Of a stretch of DNA of 64,000 bases, positions 15,626 to 23,456 are shown piece by piece. Below the pieces are notes generated by a model that searched no databases, was not told the origin of the DNA, and was given only the letters and a program-made list of their open reading frames with translations. A program made the translations under genes and the position numbers. This DNA is from Paenibacillus lautus NBRC 15380 (GTDB taxonomy: Bacteria > Bacillota > Bacilli > Paenibacillales > Paenibacillaceae). The stretch covers positions 121,731-185,730 of the forward strand of contig NZ_BIMF01000015.1 in the NCBI RefSeq assembly GCF_004000945.1, in the 5' to 3' direction. Each line of letters starts with the position of its first letter. Within the stretch, counting starts at the first letter, position 1.

Positions 15626-16306
15626 TTACAACCAACGAGCCTCATATGGAAATACCCGGGTGAAGAAAGGCACGATCTCCCGGGCTACTTCCTCTACTTC
15701 AAAAACCCGCCCCGTACAGTCCTCCAATGAAGTTACACCGTATTCCTGTATGCCACAAGGAATGATTCCCGAGAATCCCGCGTCTGCAATTCCGGATTTG
15801 ATATTAAACGCAAAACCATGGCTCGTCACAAATCCGCGATGCCGGCGGCCTTTATTGAATTTAACGCCGATGGCGCAAATTTTCATATCTCCTACCCATA
15901 CCCCGGTGTACTCGGGTTTCCGGCCAGCTTCGATGTTGTATGATGCCAAGTAATCGATGATGACCTGCTCCACGTCGCGCAGAAAACCGTGCAGATTCAA
16001 ATTCTTGCCGCCATCCAGCAGTAACAACGGATACCCGACAAGCTGTCCAGGACCATGATATGTAATGTCTCCGCCACGATCTATTTCAAACAGGCCGATA
16101 CCCGATTTTTCCAATTCCTCTTTGCTTAGGAGCAAGTGCTCCGGATGACGCTGTGACCCCATGGTATAGGTCGGAGGATGTTGAAGTAGCATCAGGCGCT
16201 CGTGCTGCTCTCCCTGATCGATGGCGGAAACATGTTGTTTCTGAAGCTCCCAAGCCATGCCATAATCTACAATCGGCGTGTACGATACATCTAACGGTTT
16301 GTTCAT
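15626..16306 (-). CDS. lipB: Lipoyl(octanoyl) transferase LipB
   Basis: Transfers octanoate from acyl carrier protein to the lipoyl domain lysine of E2 and GcvH proteins, the first step of lipoate synthesis. The 226 residues include RGGDITYHGPGQLVGYP, the catalytic lysine in CAIGVKF, and the catalytic cysteine in IIPCGIQEYGVTSL. This is the classical LipB rather than the LipM/LipL route used by B. subtilis. It lies just downstream of bkdB, whose lipoyl domain is a likely substrate. The 122-bp gap to bkdB holds a hairpin but no strong terminator, so co-transcription is possible. Confidence 0.95.
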   Translation of the reverse strand: MNKPLDVSYTPIVDYGMAWELQKQHVSAIDQGEQHERLMLLQHPPTYTMGSQRHPEHLLLSKEELEKSGIGLFEIDRGGDITYHGPGQLVGYPLLLLDGGKNLNLHGFLRDVEQVIIDYLASYNIEAGRKPEYTGVWVGDMKICAIGVKFNKGRRHRGFVTSHGFAFNIKSGIADAGFSGIIPCGIQEYGVTSLEDCTGRVFEVEEVAREIVPFFTRVFPYEARWL

Positions 16307-16380
16307 GTGCTAACGCCTTCTTTCATAGGGTTCCCACTAACCAATGAATGCTCCTGCGATTGACTTCGGTATGAATAACG

Positions 16381-16415
16381 TCTGCGAACCTTCTTCCGAA
16401 GAATCAGTCCGCAGA
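16381..16415. other. Hairpin between bkdB and lipB
   Basis: TCTGCG and CGCAGA enclose an inner TTCTTC/GAAGAA pair. It lacks a T tract on either strand, so it looks more like an RNA-stabilising or processing element in the bkdB-lipB transcript than a terminator. Confidence 0.4.
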
Positions 16416-16428
16416 TCATATACGAAAA

Positions 16429-17835
16429 TTAATAAAGCTTCGTATCCAGGGTATAACCTTCCAGGTTATCTTTAACCCGCTGCAGGAATCTTCCGCAGAT
16501 TACCCCGTCCAAAATCCGATGATCCAGGGATAAACACAGATTCGCCATCGAACGGACCGCGATCATGTCATTGATGACCACAGGCTTTTTAACAATCGAT
16601 TCAAACGTCAGAATCGCAGCCTGCGGATAGTTGATGATCGGATAGGACAGAATCGAACCGAAGGATCCCGTATTGTTAACCGTAAAGGTACCGCCCTGCA
16701 TGTCGTCTAACTTCAGCTTGCCTTCACGGGTCTTGCGTGCAAGCTCCTCGATCTCTCTAGCCAAGCCGGCAATATTCTTCTGGTCGGCACGGTGGATGAC
16801 CGGCGTCAGCACGGAATCCTCTGTTCCGACGGCCAGGGAAAGATTGATATCGCGCTTCACCACGATTTTATCCACGGCCCAGAACGAATTCATGATCGGA
16901 TAATCTTTAATCGCGTTCACAACGGCTTTCAGCAAAAAGGCCAGGTAGGTCAGATTAACCCCTTCCTTACGCTTGAACTCATCCTTCAGCTGATTACGCA
17001 GCAGCACAATGTTAGTCACGTCGACTTCAATCATCGTCCATGCATGCGGAATTTCCGTAACGCTTTGACGCATGTTTCTGGCGATGGCATTACGCATCGG
17101 CGTAACATCAATAAAGTATTCCGATCTTCCGCCTTCCATTCCTTCCACTTCGATGGTCGGAATTTTTGGCGATTCCGTCAAATGCAGGCCGGAATGTCGC
17201 ACATTCGGAATCGCTGTGCCCAGAGGAGGCGACGGTTCCGCAGGCGTCTGATGCTGCAGCCCCTGAAACGGCGATGCTCCGCTCGGCTGTGCCGTTTCTT
17301 TCGGCGCTTGAGCGCTTTGGACAGGCGCTGCTCCGGCAGGAGCGCCTTGGCCTTGGGCTGCTCCTCCCTTTTCAATATAAGCCAGTACGTCCTTACGGGT
17401 GATTCTGCCACCCATGCCTGACCCCTGTACTCGCGAAAGATCAATCTGATGCTCGGCTGCCAGCGTCTGCACAGCAGGCGAATACCGGAAACGCATCGAA
17501 CCCTCTTCACTGCCGCTTCCCTGATGCTGACTCACGGGAGCACTTGCAGCCGGCTGTGGCGAAAGATCTGTACCTTGTCCTGAAGCCACAGAGATCCGGC
17601 AAATGATCTCGCCAACATTGACGGTCTGGCCCTCCTGGGCAAGAATCTCTCCCATGACGCCGTCCAAGGTGGATGGAATCTCGGCATTGACTTTGTCGGT
17701 AATGACTTCACAGATCGGTTCGTACTGCTCGATGACATCCCCCGGCTTCTTCAGCCACTTGGCAATGGTCGCCGAAACAAGGGATTCCGCCAGCTGAGGC
17801 ATCGTAACATCGGTCAATTTCTGATTTTCGGACAT
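16429..17835 (-). CDS. bkdB: Branched-chain 2-oxoacid dehydrogenase E2 (dihydrolipoyl acyltransferase)
   Basis: The 468 residues contain one N-terminal lipoyl domain (lysine in VITDKVNAEIPS, about residue 47), an Ala/Pro/Gln-rich linker, a peripheral subunit-binding domain (RYSPAVQTLAAEHQID through GRITRKDVLAYI, about residues 113-150), a second flexible linker and the acyltransferase domain with the catalytic LSLDHRILDG. Forms the core of the complex that turns branched 2-oxoacids into acyl-CoA. The start has a GGGAG site. It is 17 bp after the E1-beta gene in the same operon. Confidence 0.94.
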   Translation of the reverse strand: MSENQKLTDVTMPQLAESLVSATIAKWLKKPGDVIEQYEPICEVITDKVNAEIPSTLDGVMGEILAQEGQTVNVGEIICRISVASGQGTDLSPQPAASAPVSQHQGSGSEEGSMRFRYSPAVQTLAAEHQIDLSRVQGSGMGGRITRKDVLAYIEKGGAAQGQGAPAGAAPVQSAQAPKETAQPSGASPFQGLQHQTPAEPSPPLGTAIPNVRHSGLHLTESPKIPTIEVEGMEGGRSEYFIDVTPMRNAIARNMRQSVTEIPHAWTMIEVDVTNIVLLRNQLKDEFKRKEGVNLTYLAFLLKAVVNAIKDYPIMNSFWAVDKIVVKRDINLSLAVGTEDSVLTPVIHRADQKNIAGLAREIEELARKTREGKLKLDDMQGGTFTVNNTGSFGSILSYPIINYPQAAILTFESIVKKPVVINDMIAVRSMANLCLSLDHRILDGVICGRFLQRVKDNLEGYTLDTKLY

Positions 17836-17852
17836 GCTCCCACTCCCTGTTC

Positions 17853-18839
17853 TTAATAAAGCGCCAATTGACGCATGGATTCTTTGACTTTGTCCTTGTT
17901 AAGCATGAAGAATTTCTCCATCGGCGGACTGATTGGCATAGCCGGTACATCCGGACCGCACAAGCGCATGATCGGGGCATCCAGATCATAGAGGCAGTGC
18001 TCCGCAATAATCGCGGATACTTCCCCGCCGACGCCGCCGGTTTTATTATCTTCATGAACGATCAGCACTTTACCCGTTGCACGGGCTGCTTCAATAATCG
18101 CTTCCCGATCAAGCGGCTGTATGGTACGCAGATCCAGAACATGCGCGCTGATGCCCTCTTCCTGCTCAAGCTCTTCGGCAGCCTGCATGGCAAAGTGCAG
18201 CGGCAGGCTGTAGCTGATGACCGTAATATCGGATCCTTCGCGCAGCAGATTCGCTTTGCCGATCGGCACAACGTAATCATCGTCCGGCACTTCGCCAGTA
18301 ATCAGCTTGTAGCATTTTTTGTTCTCAAAAAACAGGACCGGATCCGGATCGCGTATCGCAGCTTTCAGCAGCCCCTTCGCATCATAGGCCGAGTACGGCG
18401 CAACGATTTTCAATCCCGGCGTTCCGAAGAACACCGATTCCGGGCACTGGGAATGATACAAGCCCCCGAATATGCCGCCGCCGATCGGCGCACGAATGAC
18501 GACGGGACAGCTCCAATCGTTATTGGAACGATAGCGGATTTTCGCTGCTTCGCTAATGATCTGATTGGTTGCCGGAAACATAAAGTCCGAATATTGCATC
18601 TCGGCAATCGGCTTCATGCCATACATGGCTGCACCGATTGCCACACCGGCAATCGCGGACTCCGCGAGCGGGGTATCGAGCACCCTCATTTCGCCGAACT
18701 GATCCATCAACCCCTTGGTTGTTGTAAACACGCCGCCTTTGACGCCTACGTCCTCGCCTAACACAAATACGGACTCGTCACGCTCCATCTCTTCCTTCAT
18801 GGCCAGACGAATTGCATCGATATATTCCATTACCGCCAT
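17853..18839 (-). CDS. bkdAB: Branched-chain 2-oxoacid dehydrogenase E1 beta subunit
   Basis: A 328-residue transketolase-type beta subunit: VFVLGEDVGVKGGVF, the pyrimidine-binding DTPLAESAIAGVAIGAA, and the C-terminal domain beginning near VISYSLPLHFAMQAAEEL. Pairs with the alpha subunit to decarboxylate 2-oxoacids on thiamine diphosphate. The ATG is only 3 bp after the alpha-subunit stop with GGGGGCG upstream, so the two are tightly coupled. Could in principle be an acetoin or pyruvate dehydrogenase subunit; the gene set and sequence motifs favour branched-chain substrates. Confidence 0.92.
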   Translation of the reverse strand: MAVMEYIDAIRLAMKEEMERDESVFVLGEDVGVKGGVFTTTKGLMDQFGEMRVLDTPLAESAIAGVAIGAAMYGMKPIAEMQYSDFMFPATNQIISEAAKIRYRSNNDWSCPVVIRAPIGGGIFGGLYHSQCPESVFFGTPGLKIVAPYSAYDAKGLLKAAIRDPDPVLFFENKKCYKLITGEVPDDDYVVPIGKANLLREGSDITVISYSLPLHFAMQAAEELEQEEGISAHVLDLRTIQPLDREAIIEAARATGKVLIVHEDNKTGGVGGEVSAIIAEHCLYDLDAPIMRLCGPDVPAMPISPPMEKFFMLNKDKVKESMRQLALY

Positions 18840-18842
18840 TCT

Positions 18843-19871
18843 TTACACGCCCCCTTCATCATCGGCATATACGTGAAGAAGCGTATCTTCAGGCTTCGGA
18901 AATGGAGCCAAGTCTGCAGATTCCGTCGCTTCTTTGATCTCCAGGTTTAATTGAGCGATCAAATCCTGATCGCGTGCTTCGTCCCAGAGCCCGCAGTCGA
19001 CCAAATAGTTCTTAAAGCGGGCGACGCCGTCTTTCTTCCAGTTCTCTTCGACCTCTTCTTTTGTCCGGTACGCCAAATCGTTATCCGATGTGGAGTGCGG
19101 AGACAAACGGTACATCATGGATTCGATCAGTGTTGGGCCTTCTCCGCGAATCGCACGTTCACGTGCTTCCTTCACGGCTGCATATACCTCAAGCGCATCG
19201 TTGCCGTCCACTCGAATGCCCGGGAATCCATACCCGAGAGCGCGGTCGCTTACCTTCCCGCTAATCTGTTTATGAAGCGGCACCGAAATGGCATACTGAT
19301 TATTCTCGCACATGATAATAACAGGGAGCTTGTGAACACCCGCAAAGTTGCAGCCCTCATGAAAATCCCCCTGATTGCTAGAGCCTTCGCCAAACGTAAC
19401 AAACGATACAAAATCCTTCTTCTGCATCTTGGCCGCCAGCGCGATACCAACGGCATGCGGAAGCTGTGTAGTTACAGGGCTGGAGCCCGTCACAATTCGC
19501 AGACGTTTACTACCGAAGTGTCCCGGCATCTGCCGTCCGCCGCTGTTCGGATCCTCCGCCTTGGCAAAAGCCGACAGCATCAGTTCGCGAGGCGTCATGC
19601 CCACTGCCAATACAAATCCGTAGTCGCGGTAATAGGGTAAAAAATAATCCTTCTCCCGGTCAAGGGCAAACGCAGCAGCAACCTGACATGTCTCCTGCCC
19701 GATACCGGATACGTGAAAGTTAATTTTGCCCGCCCGCTGCAGCAGCAGGTTGCGCTCGTCGAATTTTCGTGCCAGCACCATATATTTGTACATGTCTAGC
19801 ACTTGTCCGTCGGTCAGTCCAAGCTGCTCATGCCTATTGTTGTTTGCCGTAACCGTTTCATGTTCTTTCAT
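18843..19871 (-). CDS. bkdAA: Branched-chain 2-oxoacid dehydrogenase E1 alpha subunit
   Basis: A 342-residue thiamine-diphosphate-binding alpha subunit. The cofactor motif is FGEGSSNQGDFHEGCNFAG through ENNQYA, followed by the phosphorylation-loop region RLSPHSTSDND seen in branched-chain E1 alpha subunits. A very good ribosome-binding site (AAAGGAGG) precedes the ATG. The 178-bp gap upstream of it contains a TATAAT and a FapR-box-like palindrome, suggesting that bkdAA-bkdAB-bkdB can be transcribed separately from lpdV. Confidence 0.93.
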   Translation of the reverse strand: MKEHETVTANNNRHEQLGLTDGQVLDMYKYMVLARKFDERNLLLQRAGKINFHVSGIGQETCQVAAAFALDREKDYFLPYYRDYGFVLAVGMTPRELMLSAFAKAEDPNSGGRQMPGHFGSKRLRIVTGSSPVTTQLPHAVGIALAAKMQKKDFVSFVTFGEGSSNQGDFHEGCNFAGVHKLPVIIMCENNQYAISVPLHKQISGKVSDRALGYGFPGIRVDGNDALEVYAAVKEARERAIRGEGPTLIESMMYRLSPHSTSDNDLAYRTKEEVEENWKKDGVARFKNYLVDCGLWDEARDQDLIAQLNLEIKEATESADLAPFPKPEDTLLHVYADDEGGV

Positions 19872-19955
19872 GGAGATCCCTCCTTTATGTGAGCCATGAC
19901 TTCAGGCTTGATCACAGGCCTCGTAACATGAGTTTAAAGGCATATTTGATCAAGT

Positions 19956-19974
19956 ATTAAAACCTGGTACTAAG
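19956..19974. promoter_or_regulatory. fapO: FapR-box-like palindrome upstream of bkdAA
   Basis: The plus strand reads ATTAAAACCTGGTACTAAG, which agrees at 15 of 19 positions with the FapR operator as I remember it (ATTAGTACCTGATACTAAT). FapR represses fatty-acid synthesis genes until malonyl-CoA releases it. The site lies just downstream of a minus-strand TATAAT, so bound FapR would block initiation. The Bkd complex supplies branched-chain fatty-acid primers, which makes this target sensible. It is a single imperfect match. Confidence 0.45.
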
Positions 19975-19989
19975 ACTTGGCTTAATGTT

Positions 19990-19995
19990 ATTATA
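19990..19995 (-). promoter_or_regulatory. -10 element upstream of bkdAA
   Basis: TATAAT on the minus strand, about 120 bp before the bkdAA start and 15 bp before the FapR-like box. The -35 region (near TTTCTT) is weak. Confidence 0.4.
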
Positions 19996-20049
19996 ATCCC
20001 TTTCTCGGCAAAAAGAAATGAGGGATTCCACAAAAGGATGTTCTCATCC

Positions 20050-21471
20050 CTACAAACCGATGGCTCGTCCATCCACCGCAAGCATCGCTTCGCCGATGAT
20101 TTCGGATAATGATGGATGGGCATGCACCGCCGCTCCCACTTCCCATGGAGTCGCATCCAGTACTTGTGCCAGGGCCGCTTCGCCGATCAGCTCGGTTACA
20201 TGCGGGCCAATCATATGCACGCCCAGAATATCTTGCGTCTTCTGATCGGCAATGACCTTCACAAACCCTTCTTTCGTTCCGTGGATCAACGATTTGCCAA
20301 TCGCCGAGAACGGGAATTTTCCGATCCGGATCTCATGTCCGCGATCTTTGGCCTGCTTCTCCGTCAGTCCGACGCTGGCTACCTCATGACGGGTATAGAT
20401 ACAGCGAGGGATCCATTCACTGCGGTAGGCTTCCGCCTTCTCGCCTGCCAGATGGTTTACGGCTGCAATCCCTTCGTGGCTTGCCGCATGGGCAAGCTGA
20501 AGACCCCCGATGCAATCGCCGATCGCGTAAATATGGGGCTCCGTTGTTTGCATATTGGCATTCACCACAATGACGCCGTTCGCAACCCGAACGTCCGTAT
20601 TTTCAAGTCCGATATTTTCAGTATTGCCTATTCTGCCGACAGAGAGGAGCAGCTTGTCCGCTGACAATGTTCTTGTATCGTCCTTTTGCTCGATCGTGAT
20701 GGACACGCTTTGATTCCGAATCTCACAGCTGTCGGTTTGAAGTGAAACGCTGGTGATCACCTCTACGCCTCTGGCGGTGAGCATCTTTGTCAGCTCACGT
20801 CCAATCTCCTCGTCTTCGGCTGGCAGCAGATGTGGCGAAGCTTCCACAATCGTGACCTGAACGCCAAAATCATTCAGCATCGATGCCCATTCCACGCCGA
20901 TTACGCCGCCTCCTACGATGATGATGGATGCAGGAAGCTCATCCAGCTGAAGCGCATGGTCGCTTGTCAGTATATGTATGCCGTCAGGCTCAAGCCCCGG
21001 TAAGTGACGCGGACGCGAGCCGGTCGCGATGATCAGATGAGTGGGAACCACGGTTTCCATCTCGCCATCCGGAAGCTCAACCGCCACTGCGCCGCTGCGC
21101 GGAGAGAAGATGGACGGGCCGATGACTCTCCCTTTGCCTTGCACGACGGTAATTTTATTTTTGCGCATCAAATATTGAACGCCCTGGTGCAGCTTATCGA
21201 CGATACCGTCTTTGCGCTTTTGCACTTTGTCAAACGATAGCCGGACCCCATCCGTCTCGATTCCATAGCTCTCGCTATCCTTCATTTCCGCATACACTTC
21301 GGCACTCCGAAGCAAAGATTTGCTCGGAATACAGCCGCGGTGCAAGCAGGTTCCCCCCAGTTTGTCCTGCTCGATGATGACCACATTTTTACCAAGCTGG
21401 GCTGCACGTATGGCCGCAACATATCCACCGGTTCCCCCGCCAAGAATTGCTACATCACATGTTATAGCCAC
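20050..21471 (-). CDS. lpdV: Dihydrolipoamide dehydrogenase (E3)
   Basis: A 473-residue flavoprotein that reoxidises the lipoyl group with NAD. It has the FAD motif GGGTGGYVAAIRAAQLG, the redox disulfide GGTCLHRGCIPSK, the NAD motif IVGGGVIGVEWASML, YAIGDCIGG and the C-terminal His-Glu pair in HAHPSLSEIIGEA. The GTG at 21471 is chosen because GGAGG lies 8 nt before it; the frame upstream to 21486 begins inside that site. First gene of the bkd cluster. A possible promoter (TTGTAA, 16 nt, TACAAT) lies just upstream; no -12/-24 SigL promoter was seen, unlike the B. subtilis bkd operon. Confidence 0.94.
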   Translation of the reverse strand: MAITCDVAILGGGTGGYVAAIRAAQLGKNVVIIEQDKLGGTCLHRGCIPSKSLLRSAEVYAEMKDSESYGIETDGVRLSFDKVQKRKDGIVDKLHQGVQYLMRKNKITVVQGKGRVIGPSIFSPRSGAVAVELPDGEMETVVPTHLIIATGSRPRHLPGLEPDGIHILTSDHALQLDELPASIIIVGGGVIGVEWASMLNDFGVQVTIVEASPHLLPAEDEEIGRELTKMLTARGVEVITSVSLQTDSCEIRNQSVSITIEQKDDTRTLSADKLLLSVGRIGNTENIGLENTDVRVANGVIVVNANMQTTEPHIYAIGDCIGGLQLAHAASHEGIAAVNHLAGEKAEAYRSEWIPRCIYTRHEVASVGLTEKQAKDRGHEIRIGKFPFSAIGKSLIHGTKEGFVKVIADQKTQDILGVHMIGPHVTELIGEAALAQVLDATPWEVGAAVHAHPSLSEIIGEAMLAVDGRAIGL

Positions 21472-21628
21472 AAACGGCACCTCCATAATAAGTCCAGTTA
21501 TACATTTTCATTGTACTCTCTTTTTTTCGGATTACAAAATCATCATCCATAATCGAAATAGACATAGCCCTATGAAAAAGGTATGATAAACGGTAGTTCA
21601 TTACATCAGTCGCAGGAAGGAATCTTCT

Positions 21629-21934
21629 ATGAAAATGTTAATTTCCCGCTTTATTGCCATCTTGATTTTGGTTATCCCGGGTTTTATGGCAATGAAGGGT
21701 TTCTTAATGATGAAAGATGCGGTTTTTCTATATATTTCCGTTCATGGGGATGACAGCGTGGCAAACCCCGCTTTCGGGTGGCTACCTTTTCTAGGCGGGC
21801 TGGCCCTGTTTGTCATCGGTATCGGATTCTTGGGCGGCTGGATTCTGTTCCGGGACCGCAAGCGAAATTACGTTGGACCCAGATTCAAAAAAAAGCGCCA
21901 GGCGCCGAAGTCAGGAACGCCATCTAAAAGCTAA
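21629..21934 (+). CDS. yqzF: YqzF-like membrane protein (DUF2627)
   Basis: A 101-residue protein with two transmembrane segments (about residues 7-27 and 50-73), a WILFRDRKRNYVGPRF motif and a basic tail. It matches the DUF2627 family, whose B. subtilis member YqzF also lies beside the bkd operon. Function unknown. AGGAAGG precedes the ATG. Divergent from lpdV with 157 bp between. Confidence 0.8.
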   Translation: MKMLISRFIAILILVIPGFMAMKGFLMMKDAVFLYISVHGDDSVANPAFGWLPFLGGLALFVIGIGFLGGWILFRDRKRNYVGPRFKKKRQAPKSGTPSKS

Positions 21935-21994
21935 TCATGCGATATCAGGAAGCCCATGCATCGTATGTTACCACTTTATGATATCTTCCAAAAA

Positions 21995-22021
21995 AACACC
22001 GGGGAGCCCTCCCCGGTGTTT
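21995..22021 (-). terminator. Terminator of the 70-residue hypothetical gene
   Basis: AACACCGGGGA pairs perfectly with TCCCCGGTGTT around a 4-nt loop; read on the minus strand it ends in a run of T residues. It lies 25 bp after that gene and also faces the end of yqzF, where its T tract is weak. Confidence 0.8.
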
Positions 22022-22045
22022 GTCATATGTCCTGGACTCCGCCGT

Positions 22046-22258
22046 TCATTCCATCAGTGCGTCCTTCAGTTTACTTGACATCCTCGTTTCTCTGGACGTC
22101 GCTTTCAGCGCGGTTTTCCGCAGATTGAAATTTTGTTTCGTCAAAACTTCCAGCTCTTCATACATCAAATGGATTAGCGTTAGGGCTTCCGGAGATAAGC
22201 CTCCTTTGGATTCTACCTCTCGAATACGCTCTTTCCATGCTTCCATCTTGTCGCTCAT
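22046..22258 (-). CDS. Small helical protein of unknown function
   Basis: A 70-residue charged, mostly helical protein (MSDKMEAWKERIREVESKGG at the start, then LIHLMYEELEVLTKQ), possibly a short coiled coil. No signal peptide or membrane segment. GAAAGGAAG precedes the ATG and a strong terminator follows, so it is likely a real gene. It is 64 bp after the epimerase gene and may be its distal partner. I do not recognise the family. Confidence 0.65.
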   Translation of the reverse strand: MSDKMEAWKERIREVESKGGLSPEALTLIHLMYEELEVLTKQNFNLRKTALKATSRETRMSSKLKDALME

Positions 22259-22322
22259 GCTGATCTTCCTTTCAGGGCACTTCCCTCTTGTCTTTCTTCA
22301 AATGATGTATCCAATCACTCTG

Positions 22323-23210
22323 CTAGCGAACTTGCAAATCGGCGGACAATTCAGCAATCAATTTCGGCATCCAATCGTGCAGATCCCAGAATTTAAAGCC
22401 GGCAGCTGCCGCTCTGGCATGATCCATCGTCCAATCTCCCGGAATTCCGAACGGGGACATGTGATCAGGTGGTGCCGAAGACTGCAGCGGTGCCGACCTA
22501 CCAATTTCCTGCTGGATCAGGCTCATCATTTCCCGGACCGAAATCGTTCCGCTGGAGCAAGCATTTACCGGGCCTTCCCATTGGACCTGACCTGCCCATT
22601 CCAGAAACGCTGCCGCTTCCTCGGCATGCACAAACGAGATTTGTGCGTCAGGATCAGGCAAACCAATAGCTTCGCCGCTCGCTGCATGCTCAATATGAAA
22701 ATGCAGTCTGCGCGTGTAATCATCTGGTCCCAGCACAATCGGCAACCGGACTGCGGTAACGTTCAGGTTATGGCGACCGAATAATACCGCCTCCGCCTGG
22801 CGCTTGCCTTCCTTATAGCTGTAGTCCCCGCTTTCGTTCATCATGACAGGATATCTGTAGGGATCAAAGTCCTCTTCCCTCACCGGATGATCCGCAAAAT
22901 CATAGACCGATAACGTGGAAGTCAGCACGTATTGTCCGATCCGTCCGGCAAAGATGTCTGCAGCTTGTCCCGCTTCTTCCGGAGTATAACATATATTATC
23001 ATACACGATATCGAAGTCCTGGCTTCCCACCGCCTGTTTTAAGCTTTCCGGATCCTTCCGATCCACGGTCAGCCGCTGAACGGCATCCCCGAATGAATCC
23101 TGGTGAGTCCCGCGCGTCAAAATCGTAACGGCATCGCCTTTAGCCAGCAGCCGGTTAACCAGCCTTTTACCGAAAAAGCGGGTCCCGCCCAATACTAATA
23201 TCTTTGCCAT
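22323..23210 (-). CDS. NAD-dependent epimerase/dehydratase family protein
   Basis: A 295-residue extended short-chain dehydrogenase: nucleotide-binding ILVLGGTRFFGKRLVNRLL at the N terminus, an active-site region around SGDYSYKEGKRQAEAVL (Tyr-x-x-x-Lys as YKEGK-type), and a substrate domain. The GGTRFFG pattern is shared with reductases acting on nucleotide sugars or unknown substrates in Bacillota. AAGGAGG precedes the ATG. Substrate cannot be told from the sequence. A separate terminator ends the GH43 operon upstream, so this gene has its own promoter. Confidence 0.82.
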   Translation of the reverse strand: MAKILVLGGTRFFGKRLVNRLLAKGDAVTILTRGTHQDSFGDAVQRLTVDRKDPESLKQAVGSQDFDIVYDNICYTPEEAGQAADIFAGRIGQYVLTSTLSVYDFADHPVREEDFDPYRYPVMMNESGDYSYKEGKRQAEAVLFGRHNLNVTAVRLPIVLGPDDYTRRLHFHIEHAASGEAIGLPDPDAQISFVHAEEAAAFLEWAGQVQWEGPVNACSSGTISVREMMSLIQQEIGRSAPLQSSAPPDHMSPFGIPGDWTMDHARAAAAGFKFWDLHDWMPKLIAELSADLQVR

Positions 23211-23373
23211 TTATAATTCCTCCTTACCAGGAAATAAGAATATATCGTTAATCGAATTGTGCTTTATACATCCTTAACCATTTCATAAAACCATCTGTCC
23301 CTTTTTCTCCATCCATATCGAAGACTCCTTCTTTTTTCCTATTTTATATTATGCTGCTTACCTCATAGAATGT

Positions 23374-23406
23374 AAAAAACCGACCAAGCTGTTAAGCTCA
23401 GTCGGT
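23374..23406 (-). terminator. Terminator of the GH43 operon
   Basis: On the minus strand ACCGAC-TG-AGCT pairs with AGCT-TG-GTCGGT around TTAAC, followed by six T residues. It lies about 50 bp after the GH43 stop. Confidence 0.85.
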
Positions 23407-23456
23407 CTGATGTTTGTTAATCCACCCGGTCTAAAACCCAAATTACAAAGTCGGCA

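Noticed and set aside
17178..17510. 110-codon frame antisense-shifted in bkdB
   Set aside because: Shadow of the E2 linker region; basic, low-complexity composition, no start signal.
21472..21628. SigL (-12/-24) promoter for the bkd genes
   Set aside because: No TGGCAC-N5-TTGC pattern found; a SigA-like element is more plausible.
21810..22784. 324-codon plus-strand frame across the yqzF end and epimerase
   Set aside because: Runs through a strong terminator and opposite two real genes; no start signal.
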